Source of the DNA: an uncultured Gammaproteobacteria bacterium
GTDB taxonomy: Bacteria; Pseudomonadota; Gammaproteobacteria; Pseudomonadales; Pseudohongiellaceae
Direction: 5' to 3'
Assembly: GCA_913060495.1 (NCBI GenBank)
Contig: CAJXRP010000002.1
Location: forward strand, 124,001 to 188,000
Length of the DNA stretch: 64,000 nt
The translations under genes and the position numbers were made by a program. Of this stretch, positions 55,895 through 63,419 are shown piece after piece. The notes below the pieces were generated by a model. The model worked only from the letters and a program-made list of their open reading frames with translations, was not told where the DNA came from and did no database searches. The number at the start of each line of letters is the position of its first letter. Position 1 is the stretch's first letter.

Positions 55895-56611
55895 ATGTCC
55901 GCGCTAACAAATACCTATATATCCAAGGGAAAGGCTTTAACTACCCTCCTCTTATCGATTATTCAATTGACCCCCGTAAAAATCCAAACTAATCTCTGTG
56001 ACAGCATCCTAATAATAACCATAGGGAGCGGCACTATCGTTACCGTTAATTACTTAATCCCACGGCTACTAACAATATTTTTCGCCATATTCCTATCTTC
56101 CACATCAGCTATGGCTGCCGAAGAGGATATGAGCTTTAAAGCTGTTATGGCTAGGGCTGAACAAGGGGATGCAGCCGCTCAGTCCAACTTAGGCTTTAAG
56201 TACGAGTTCGGAGACGGTGTTTATCAGGATTATGCCGAAGCATATAAGTGGTATCGGTTAGCAGCTGATCAAGGGGATGCAAACGGTCAGTGGAGCTTAG
56301 GCTCTTTTTTCTCCTTCGGAAAAGGTGTTGCTCAGGATTATGCCGAAGCATATAAGTGGTATCGGTTAGCAGCTGAGCAAGGGGATGCAAGCGCTCAGGA
56401 AGAAGTAGGCTCTATGTACTACTTCGAACAAGGTGTTACTCAGAGCCTAATAAAGGCTTATGCATGGTATTCACTAGCAGCAGCTCAGGACCACGAAAGG
56501 GGTCGAACGAATAGAGACATATTGGCAAGATCACTAACGCCAGACCAGCTCTCCCGAGGACAAGAGATTGCCACGCGTTGTTTCAATTCAGACTATAAAG
56601 ACTGTGATTAA
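55895..56611 (+). CDS. Sel1-repeat (SLR) exported protein
   Basis: A Sel1-like repeat protein with about three 36-residue repeats (A-x-x-Y-R-W/K-W-Y-R-L-A-A-x-Q-G-D-A type) and a C-terminal cap with two Cys. With the ATG at 55895 (AGGGAG three bases before) it is 238 aa, but a normal signal peptide (LLTIFFAIFLSSTSAMAAEE) then starts near residue 52. A second AGGGAG stands seven bases before ATC at 56036, which would start directly at that signal peptide. SLR proteins bind partners in the periplasm. Two repeats are almost identical in DNA (56225-56285 and 56333-56393). Confidence 0.7.
   Translation: MSALTNTYISKGKALTTLLLSIIQLTPVKIQTNLCDSILIITIGSGTIVTVNYLIPRLLTIFFAIFLSSTSAMAAEEDMSFKAVMARAEQGDAAAQSNLGFKYEFGDGVYQDYAEAYKWYRLAADQGDANGQWSLGSFFSFGKGVAQDYAEAYKWYRLAAEQGDASAQEEVGSMYYFEQGVTQSLIKAYAWYSLAAAQDHERGRTNRDILARSLTPDQLSRGQEIATRCFNSDYKDCD
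56225..56393 (+). repeat. tandem Sel1 repeat with near-identical DNA
   Basis: 61 bases starting at 56225 recur at 56333 with two mismatches; the period is 108 bases, one Sel1 repeat. Such high DNA identity shows a recent tandem duplication. Confidence 0.85.
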
Positions 56612-56624
56612 CTAGGACGCATCA

Positions 56625-57014
56625 ATTAAAAAACTAACAACACTAATCCTCCTACTCCTATCACCTCTAGTCACAGCGCAAGAGAAACAGATTTGGACTT
56701 GTCAGCAGCTGGCAGGAACACAGCTTATTTGGGAGAACGGCGCTTGGAAACAGGTTAGTGTAGAGCCTACACGTGTTCTACTCAGATTAGGCGGCGAATA
56801 TTCCAGCTATAGAATGTTGGAAGAGGAGAGGCTGCTAGATTGCTCGGAAGCCTTAGATGGGAAAGTTAGTTGTTTAGATTCGCTAGGCTCTAAACTTATA
56901 TATATTGATTCAACCTCTGGCAAGATGGGAAGGTCTACCTTGCTTGGCGCAGTACAGGCTGAAGATAGCAGGAGCGCATTAGCTACCGAAATTTACAACT
57001 GCACTAAGCTCTGA
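56625..57014 (+). CDS. small exported protein with apparent ATT start
   Basis: The open frame gives 129 aa: basic start KK, hydrophobic core and cleavage site (LTTLILLLLSPLVTAQ), then a mature domain of about 110 residues with three or four Cys (WTCQQLAG, LLDCSEA, VSCLDS, YNCTK). The only start that fits is ATT at 56625, with AGGAC seven bases before; the first in-frame ATG (56814) would remove the leader and half the domain. Family not recognised. It follows the Sel1 gene by 13 bases. Confidence 0.6.
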   Translation: MKKLTTLILLLLSPLVTAQEKQIWTCQQLAGTQLIWENGAWKQVSVEPTRVLLRLGGEYSSYRMLEEERLLDCSEALDGKVSCLDSLGSKLIYIDSTSGKMGRSTLLGAVQAEDSRSALATEIYNCTKL

Positions 57015-57069
57015 GCTTCTTGCTTCTAAAACCCGATACTAGCTATGCCCACCCTTTTTGAATTAATTG

Positions 57070-57213
57070 TTATGTGTCAATTAGTTCGTCCTCAAAGACC
57101 CAATACTCTCGCTCTGCTGCGCTATATTCATTTTCTGACATTAGGCCCTCATCAAAGATTGATTTCAACTCTCTTTGTTGAGTAGCAATATCATTAGCTC
57201 CTGAAAGAGCCAC
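57070..57213 (-). pseudogene. SHOCT-like C-terminal fragment
   Basis: A 47-codon minus frame from GTG 57213: after about 14 residues it reads RELKSIFDEGLMSENEY, a SHOCT-type short helical motif. It overlaps the integrase stub in another frame, as if the C-terminal end of another gene was joined to it by deletion. Confidence 0.5.
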
Positions 57214-57325
57214 TGGGCTTAATTTTGAGCTGCAAACCGCCAGGGTCTGACAAGTTGCATTCCTTGTCCTTAGATTTGGCTCTCTTGACCTGTGTGTCGC
57301 CCAAAAGAGCTGCCGTATTGCCCAC
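57194..57325 (-). pseudogene. truncated tyrosine integrase, N-terminal DUF4102 arm-binding domain only
   Basis: A 43-codon frame from GTG 57325 with AGGAG eight bases upstream. It reads LLGDTQVKRAKSKDKE then CNLSDPGGLQLKIKPSGS, the start of the DUF4102 domain that opens P4-type tyrosine integrases. The catalytic domain (R-H-R-Y) is gone: the frame stops right after KPSGS. It points away from the nearby tRNA-Sec gene, 142 bases from its 3' end, the normal place for an integrase of a tRNA-targeted island. Confidence 0.78.
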
Positions 57326-57337
57326 GATTCGACTCCT

Positions 57338-57358
57338 CTCGGATGCGTGTTACATTAG
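57338..57358. repeat. inner direct repeat, right copy
   Basis: CTCGGATGCGTGTTACATTAG, the partner of 55275-55294. It lies 12 bases upstream of the integrase stub's start codon. Confidence 0.55.
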
Positions 57359-57461
57359 TTACTAGATAAGACAAGATGGCACTGGACAACAAAAGACGAA
57401 ATATGTGTTTTTTTATAGTGTTCTAAGAAGTTTAAGATTTTGTTGGGCGCTAAAAGAAAGT

Positions 57462-57489
57462 CGAGTTGGCGGAAGAGGCAGGAGTCGAA
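57462..57489 (-). repeat. att-like repeat in tRNA-Sec 3' end (right)
   Basis: The 3' end of tRNA-Sec plus five flanking bases; its near-identical copy lies at 55202-55228. The intact gene on this side would have been regenerated on insertion. Confidence 0.8.
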
Positions 57490-57562
57490 CCCACCAAGCC
57501 TGTCATTAACAGACTTCACCGGGTTTGAAGTCCGGGCACCCCACCGGGGATGATACTCTTCC
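57467..57562 (-). tRNA. selC: tRNA-Sec (UCA anticodon)
   Basis: 96 bases including encoded CCA. The acceptor GGAAGAG pairs with CTCTTCC, the discriminator is G, the anticodon loop is CTTCAAA (UCA, reading UGA), the variable arm is long (GTGAAGTCTGTTAATGACAG region with an internal hairpin), and the T loop is TTCGACT. The arrangement matches E. coli selC, whose 3' end is a known target of P4-like and phi-R73-type elements. It serves SelA and SelB, both in this window. Confidence 0.95.
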
Positions 57563-57609
57563 GCCGTCGAGTTTAGCATAATCAGTATTGGAGTCACCCT
57601 CCCCAATAC

Positions 57610-58443
57610 TTACGGAGTATCGTTCAGACCCCAGTCATATTTGAGATGACGAATGCGAATGTCATCAGCCAGAAGCTTATTTGTGGTCGCTTCGTCAACG
57701 TTCAACTCAGCCCCATAGGCAGCCAAAAATTCGGCCACCGAGTCGACTCCACCCCAACCCTTCTCAAAATCTTCTTCGTACCAATCGAAGATGCTCGAAA
57801 TATACATGCGCCCATTATCGAAATAGTTACGGCTTCGGTCACTTAAGAACTTTTTCGTGCTGTCCTCCAGTTGCATCTCCAACTTGTCACTCACAAACGC
57901 CTCGCCACGAAGTGCTGGACATCCAATGGCAGCACAATTCACGGCGAAGTGAATCCGAGGCTCATTGTAGAGCCCCCAACCACGGATCATTCCATGTTCG
58001 ATATCATCGAGGGTTACTGGCTCACCGAATAGCTTCGCGAAATTCTGATTCCATGCAGAGGATAAGAAAAAACCGATATCCCTGATGGAATCGATATCGG
58101 GGTATTCCTGCAGAATCACATCCACAGTGTAAGCATTGTAGGCGTTGATCAAGAAGGCTAGCTGAGCTGGCGTGGACCAGCTATCGAAAGTACTGCGCGG
58201 TACTTCGGCAATCCCGGCAAGATAGATCTGCAACTCCCGCCGGTCTGCTGCCATTCCCGAATAATCAAGCTGTGTGGCAACTCCACCATCGATCACTCTT
58301 ACATGTTCTCGAAGCAGACGATCCCAGTCACCGTGATCGAAATCCGCTAGAGCATGAAGTGGAAGCATCAGTAAGATGCCAGCGAATGTTTTTAGCAATG
58401 GATTCAAGTTAATTACCCTATCTGTGTGTGACGACTTTCTCAT
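57610..58443 (-). CDS. DUF547 exported protein
   Basis: A 277 aa protein with a hydrophobic leader (LLKTFAGILLMLPLHALA) after a short basic N-terminus. It shows the DUF547 pattern: LAFLINAYNAYTVDVIL, FGEPVTLDDIEHGMIRG, EPRIHFAVNCAAIGCPAL with its Cys, and WYEEDF near the end. Function of the family unknown; a Cys/His/Asn-type hydrolase fold has been suggested. It starts 48 bases beyond the tRNA-Sec 5' end. Confidence 0.88.
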   Translation of the reverse strand: MRKSSHTDRVINLNPLLKTFAGILLMLPLHALADFDHGDWDRLLREHVRVIDGGVATQLDYSGMAADRRELQIYLAGIAEVPRSTFDSWSTPAQLAFLINAYNAYTVDVILQEYPDIDSIRDIGFFLSSAWNQNFAKLFGEPVTLDDIEHGMIRGWGLYNEPRIHFAVNCAAIGCPALRGEAFVSDKLEMQLEDSTKKFLSDRSRNYFDNGRMYISSIFDWYEEDFEKGWGGVDSVAEFLAAYGAELNVDEATTNKLLADDIRIRHLKYDWGLNDTP

Positions 58444-58701
58444 TCTCTAGTTAAAGTGCTGGAAGCTGCCCACTCACTGGGCTGGAGGCTATCATGGCCT
58501 GAAAAAATGAAGTATGCTGCGAGCAACTATGACACGCTACCCCGATCACACCAAAACAATGTTTCACGCAGTAAAGATTAATTTCCAGCGGTCAATATAA
58601 CAAGAAAGGGTTTAACCGAATCTATTTCAAAATAATTCACTTTTTGCCAATTCGATCCTCGAGAACCGAATTGCAAGGCATCGAGAGCTTGGAGAATCAC
58701 C

Positions 58702-59796
58702 ATGAAGCACGCTGAAATTACCGGATGGGGAAAATGTGTACCACCTGCGGTACTCAGCAATGATGATCTTGCCACTTTCATCGACACTTCCGACGAATGG
58801 ATCGAGTCCAGAACCGGCATACGCGAGCGTCGTATCTGCCATACTAACTTTTCGGACATGGCAATTGTGGCGGCGAAGCACGCACTAGCGGCGGCCGACA
58901 TGGATCCTATGGAGCTGGATCTCATCCTACTCGGCAGCCTGACCAACGACAGCCTCTGCCCTAACACTGCCTCATTGGTGCAAGACGCCATTGGCGCCCG
59001 CAATGCCGCATCGATTGACATCAACTCTGCCTGCACCGGCTTCCTTTACGGCCTGCACATTGGCACGAACCTCATCCGCACCGGCGCGCACAAAAAAGTA
59101 TTGGTTATCGGTGGTGAATTTATTTCCCATTACATGAACTGGGCTAGACGCGACGTTGCGGTTTTATTTGGCGATGCATGTGGCGCTGTAGTCATAGAAG
59201 CTACCGACAAAGAGGTCGGCCTTCTAGCGGCTAAGATCGGTTGTGAAGCCGATGCAAAATACGCCATCCAAATTACTAATCTCGGCTCAGCCTATAGCCG
59301 ATTGAGCGACGAATTCTTGTACGTTGGTTGGAATTTCGAAGGGCAGGAAGTCTTCAAGCGAGCAGTAAAGGCGATGTCACAAGCCTGTCTGGACGTTTTG
59401 GAAGAGACCGGCGTGAGCCTCGATGAGGTAAACCTTGTTGTGCCTCATCAGGCGAACAAACGCATCCTCGATGCCCTCGCCAAGCGAGTAGGCATTCCGC
59501 AGGAAAAGGTTTTCGTCAATGTTCACAAATACGGCAATACTTCTGCGGGCACTATCCCGGTAGCACTCACCGAGTCGTTAGAAGAGAACCGAATCAAGCC
59601 CGGAGATTATGTGCTTTCTGCTACTTTTGGCGCTGGACTTACTTGGGGAGCTGCTCTTATACGCTGGGGAGACCGCGTTACTCCACTAAAGCTAAGCGAC
59701 GCCGAGATGCCCCCTTGCAATCAAACCGCATTGGAAATACTTGCACCTCACATTAAACGTTATTCAGAGCACGCCGCAAAATCTGCGGCGGATTAA
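58702..59796 (+). CDS. beta-ketoacyl-ACP synthase III (FabH-like)
   Basis: A 364 aa condensing enzyme with the KAS III catalytic triad Cys 111 (INSACTGF), His 249 (VPHQANKRI) and Asn 279 (KYGNTSAG). Longer than housekeeping FabH by about 45 residues at the C-terminus. It is not in a fab cluster, so it could serve a secondary lipid or fatty acid pathway as well as or in place of standard FabH. A strong ribosome-binding site (GGAGAA). Confidence 0.88.
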   Translation: MKHAEITGWGKCVPPAVLSNDDLATFIDTSDEWIESRTGIRERRICHTNFSDMAIVAAKHALAAADMDPMELDLILLGSLTNDSLCPNTASLVQDAIGARNAASIDINSACTGFLYGLHIGTNLIRTGAHKKVLVIGGEFISHYMNWARRDVAVLFGDACGAVVIEATDKEVGLLAAKIGCEADAKYAIQITNLGSAYSRLSDEFLYVGWNFEGQEVFKRAVKAMSQACLDVLEETGVSLDEVNLVVPHQANKRILDALAKRVGIPQEKVFVNVHKYGNTSAGTIPVALTESLEENRIKPGDYVLSATFGAGLTWGAALIRWGDRVTPLKLSDAEMPPCNQTALEILAPHIKRYSEHAAKSAAD

Positions 59797-59868
59797 TTGT
59801 CTGTGCTATACAGGTAGGCAAAGCGACTACTGCAGACCTGCCCTAATCAAACCTTTCCCGCTACACAA

Positions 59869-60219
59869 ATGGAATCTATTGTGACTCTGTCTTTTCTCAT
59901 TTGGAGTACTGTGATCGCGGCCTTCATCGGCTTCTGGTGGGGCGGCGACAAAGTTAAGAGTCTTGCCATGACCCACGTATACAGACTCTGCAAAGAACAG
60001 AACCTGCAACTCTTGGATCAGACCATGGTCTTGAAAGGCGTTTGGCCGGTGCGCGACAGCGAGGGCTTGATGCGACTAAGAAGGCGTTACAGCTTCGAGT
60101 TCACATCAACCGGCGAGGCCCGATCTCAAGGCACCGTGGAACTACACGGCATGCGCTTGAACAAACTGCATCTCGACCCCCACATGCTTCCCGAAGACCA
60201 CGACAAGTTTCTACACTAG
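59869..60219 (+). CDS. DUF3301 membrane-anchored protein
   Basis: A 116 aa protein with one N-terminal membrane segment and a conserved body (WWGGDKVKSLAMTHVYRLCKEQ, QLLDQTMVL, RLRRRYSFEFTSTG), matching DUF3301, a family almost confined to Gammaproteobacteria. Function unknown. Its stop overlaps that of the convergent MATE gene by four bases. Confidence 0.85.
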   Translation: MESIVTLSFLIWSTVIAAFIGFWWGGDKVKSLAMTHVYRLCKEQNLQLLDQTMVLKGVWPVRDSEGLMRLRRRYSFEFTSTGEARSQGTVELHGMRLNKLHLDPHMLPEDHDKFLH

Positions 60220-61559
60220 CGTTCCTGCTCAGCATCGATCGACTTCCGCAGGGCAGGATAAAATAATAGTAGCGCATCCGCTCGAGCAGCCACATAAATT
60301 ATCATTGCCCACCACAGCCCGTTTACCCCAAATCTATCCATTAGTACCCACCACGCAAGCAGAAAAACTGCGATGGAGAGAATGGCAGCATTACGCATTT
60401 GACGCGTAAACGACGCGCCGATAAATATTCCATCCAACTGGAATGCGGCAAAGGAAAAGAAGATGTAGATTGCCGCTAGGAATACCGAACTGCGCGCCGC
60501 ATCTTGAACCGGCTCGATGTCGGTGAGCAAAGCCACCGCTTCATTTCCAAAAAGCAGTAGCAACAACGCCAATGCAGCCGCAGTCACAAGCGCGAGAATA
60601 CTCGAGCGCTTTACCGCAACATCAAAAGAGTCTCGACGCTTCGCGCCCACAGAAGAGCCAACCAAAGATTCGACAACAAATGCATATCCGTCGAGGAAAA
60701 ACGCCGCGAAAGAGATAAGCTGCAACAAGATGTGATTCGCGGCGAGCACAACATCGCCGAACTGCGCACTCTGATTAATAAAAAAACCAAAAGAGAAGAC
60801 CAGGACTAGCGTGCGAATCATGATATCTCTATTCGCTGCCAACATTTTTCTAAATGAGGCGGAATCCAGCACGCGAGACCGCGGCCAAAATTCGCTACCG
60901 GGCGTACGACGAGAATCTAACTCACGCACGATAAGCCAGACAGCAAATATCACCGTAGACCATTCAGCGATGACAGTACCTAAAGCAATGCCCGCGGCAC
61001 CCCAGCCTAGAACTCCTGCAAAGTAGATATCCAGGCCAATATTAAGCCCGTTAAGAAACAGCTGTACCAGCAGCAGCTGACGGCTATTACCCAAGCCAAT
61101 CAACACACCCATCAAGGCAAATGTAGCTAGGGTGGCAGGTGCACCCCATATACGAATATTAAAGTACTGCTGGGTGACTTCTTCAACGGGAGCACTACCA
61201 TCCAACAAAGACAGAGCAACAAGCCGGATCGGCAACTGTATCGCTATCAGCAATAGACCAAGCCCGACGGCCAATACCAGCGCCCTGCCCAGAATCGCGC
61301 GAATTTCTACCTGATCACCTGCCCCCAAGGCCTGGGCAACAGAACCTGTAGTCCCCATGCGCAGAAAACCAAAACTCCAGTAGACGAAGGAAAATATTAA
61401 CGCTCCAAAGGCTATGGCACCCAAGTCGGTGACACTGCCTACGTTGCCAATAACGGCAGTATCAACAAGACCAAGCAGCGGCACAGCGGCATTCGCAAGA
61501 ATGATAGGCCAGGCTTTTTCGAGTAGGTAGCTATAGCTTATGGATTCGGGGTTCTTCAT
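60216..61559 (-). CDS. MATE-family efflux transporter (DinF subfamily)
   Basis: A 447 aa protein with 12 membrane segments in two halves. The start (WPIILANAAVPLLGLVDTAVIG) and the GAGDQVEI and QLDGIFIGAS motifs are those of the DinF branch of MATE exporters, which use Na+ or H+ gradients to export cationic compounds. Monocistronic. The substrate is unknown. Confidence 0.92.
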   Translation of the reverse strand: MKNPESISYSYLLEKAWPIILANAAVPLLGLVDTAVIGNVGSVTDLGAIAFGALIFSFVYWSFGFLRMGTTGSVAQALGAGDQVEIRAILGRALVLAVGLGLLLIAIQLPIRLVALSLLDGSAPVEEVTQQYFNIRIWGAPATLATFALMGVLIGLGNSRQLLLVQLFLNGLNIGLDIYFAGVLGWGAAGIALGTVIAEWSTVIFAVWLIVRELDSRRTPGSEFWPRSRVLDSASFRKMLAANRDIMIRTLVLVFSFGFFINQSAQFGDVVLAANHILLQLISFAAFFLDGYAFVVESLVGSSVGAKRRDSFDVAVKRSSILALVTAAALALLLLLFGNEAVALLTDIEPVQDAARSSVFLAAIYIFFSFAAFQLDGIFIGASFTRQMRNAAILSIAVFLLAWWVLMDRFGVNGLWWAMIIYVAARADALLLFYPALRKSIDAEQER

Positions 61560-61674
61560 AGTTCTGAAAATTGCGTAGTTGAAAATCTAGTTAGATAGCA
61601 CTCGGCATGGCGTCGGATGAAACAACATGAGACCATCCAAATACTAAGCGAAGCTATAGAACAAGGCATTTACT

Positions 61675-62292
61675 ATGATTTTACTTCACCATTTACGCAT
61701 TGGCCGTTCACTTTTTACTGTGTGGCAGCTAGAAGAGCTTGGGATTGAATACGATCTCAAAGTTTACCACAGACATCCTGAAACATTTCTCGCCCCCGTC
61801 GAGCTCAAGGCAGTTCATCCTCTCGGCAAATCCCCAGTAATCGAAGACGGAGACCTCATACTCTCTGAGTCCAGCTCTATCACTACCTATCTGTTAGAAA
61901 AGTTTGATACGCAGAATAAATTCTCGCCTTCGAGAGACGATATCGCCAACTGGGCGAACTTCACTCAGTGGCTGCACTATCCGGAAGGCTCGGTGTTCTG
62001 CCCACTGTTGGTGAAGATGTTGTTGCTACGCTCAAATGAACCTCACATAACCCTAACTCCTTATAGCGAACGAGAAACAGCTCTACACCTCAGCCATATC
62101 GCAAATCAGTTAGGCGACAATGAATACATAATGGGTGAGAATTTTACGGCGGCAGATTTTGGTGTGACCTACGTTGTTTCGCTAGCGAAGCGTTTAGGCT
62201 TACTGGATTCTTATGGGAGTTTGAATGACTATTTGGAGCGGAACCTTGCTAGACCCGCGTTCAAGCAAGCCGTGGAGAAGGCGGTAGAATAG
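61675..62292 (+). CDS. glutathione S-transferase
   Basis: A 205 aa GST: N-terminal thioredoxin-like domain (HHLRIGRSLFTVWQLEELG with Ser at the catalytic place, AVHPLGKSPVIEDGDLILSES for glutathione binding) and all-helical C-terminal domain with the N-cap FTAADFGVTYV. Cytoplasmic; substrate unknown. Confidence 0.9.
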   Translation: MILLHHLRIGRSLFTVWQLEELGIEYDLKVYHRHPETFLAPVELKAVHPLGKSPVIEDGDLILSESSSITTYLLEKFDTQNKFSPSRDDIANWANFTQWLHYPEGSVFCPLLVKMLLLRSNEPHITLTPYSERETALHLSHIANQLGDNEYIMGENFTAADFGVTYVVSLAKRLGLLDSYGSLNDYLERNLARPAFKQAVEKAVE

Positions 62293-62572
62293 ACTGGATG
62301 GACTGCTGCTCTTTGACTATCTAGTAAGGGCAGCGATTTCTTCTAGCACCTTTAGCTTTTCAGCAAATCGAATCTCTTCCCTTGATGCAGTAGTTTTCAA
62401 CCTTACCCGAAAATCAATGTTTTACCCATGAGTACCGCTATTTACTTGAAAGCGCTTCGATATGCCCCCTATACTAGTGGCAACTTATAGAATTGCCAGT
62501 TAAAACTATCAGTCGGCATACACAAAAAGACCGACATTGGCGCCTCTGAACTTCATGAAGAAGGACACAGCC

Positions 62573-63298
62573 GTGACTGATACGAATCAAGCAGAAAAGA
62601 GCATGCCTGCTGGCATGTTCGATATAGCCATTAATATACTGACCTCTCCTACTGAAGCATTCAATGAGCTACGGCTGCGTCCTAGCAAGCTATTTCCTCT
62701 GGCCGTTATAGTCCTTAGCACCGCCGCTGTAATGTTTTGGTATTTCACTGTTGTGGACTTCGATTGGTATATCGACGACACGCTTTCAGTACGAGATCTT
62801 ACTGAAGAGCAAACCGAAGCCGCACGTGAACAAATGACATCGATGTCGCAGTCAACATTCAGATTGATAAGCACTTTAGGCAGTGCCTTCGGCATACTCA
62901 TCGTCTATATCTTGCAAGCTGGCTATTTCAGTCTAACTTCGGCCATCAGTGGCAGCGGTCAAAAATTCGGCCATTGGTTCTCACTCGTGCTTTGGACAGG
63001 ACTACCTTACATACTCTCTGTTGTAGGAATGATAGTCACCCTCTCCTTAAGCCCTAATGGGCAATTAGCAGCATACGATCTAGATCCGCTAACCCTTGCC
63101 AATTTAGGCCTTCAGTCCAACAACAGTTCTCTTATGACAGTTTTCCAGAACATCAATTTGACCATGATGTGGAGCCTGGCACTGACAGTAATGGGATACA
63201 AACAGTGGATCGAGTGCAGCATACTCAAAGCTTTGGCGGTAGTTTTGGCCCCCTACGCAGTAATAATGTTGATTGGAGTGTCTTTCGCACTCGCTTGA
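62573..63298 (+). CDS. Yip1-family membrane protein
   Basis: About 241 aa with five membrane segments. SPTEAFNELRL before the first helix, SGQKFGHWFSLVLWTGLP in the middle and YKQWIECS before the last are characteristic of bacterial YIP1 proteins. The GTG at 62573 is chosen because AGAAGGA lies seven bases before it; in-frame ATG 62555 and TTG 62537 lie upstream with no ribosome-binding site. Precedes the efflux adaptor, so a link to transport is possible. Confidence 0.8.
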   Translation: MTDTNQAEKSMPAGMFDIAINILTSPTEAFNELRLRPSKLFPLAVIVLSTAAVMFWYFTVVDFDWYIDDTLSVRDLTEEQTEAAREQMTSMSQSTFRLISTLGSAFGILIVYILQAGYFSLTSAISGSGQKFGHWFSLVLWTGLPYILSVVGMIVTLSLSPNGQLAAYDLDPLTLANLGLQSNNSSLMTVFQNINLTMMWSLALTVMGYKQWIECSILKALAVVLAPYAVIMLIGVSFALA

Positions 63299-63419
63299 CC
63301 CCAATTATGTTAGCTTCCAACCTATAAATGGTAACTCTGAGAATCGACAACCGTTATAACGTTGTGAATTATTCGGTTTATCACTTGTCTGATGACTTTC
63401 AGGAACATGGACTCGTACT

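Noticed and set aside
57327-57350. tRNA-Arg-like 3' end on the plus strand
   Set aside because: Only the T loop to acceptor end resembles a tRNA and the rest is missing; the same bases also serve as the ribosome-binding site region of the integrase stub. Not called as a tRNA gene.
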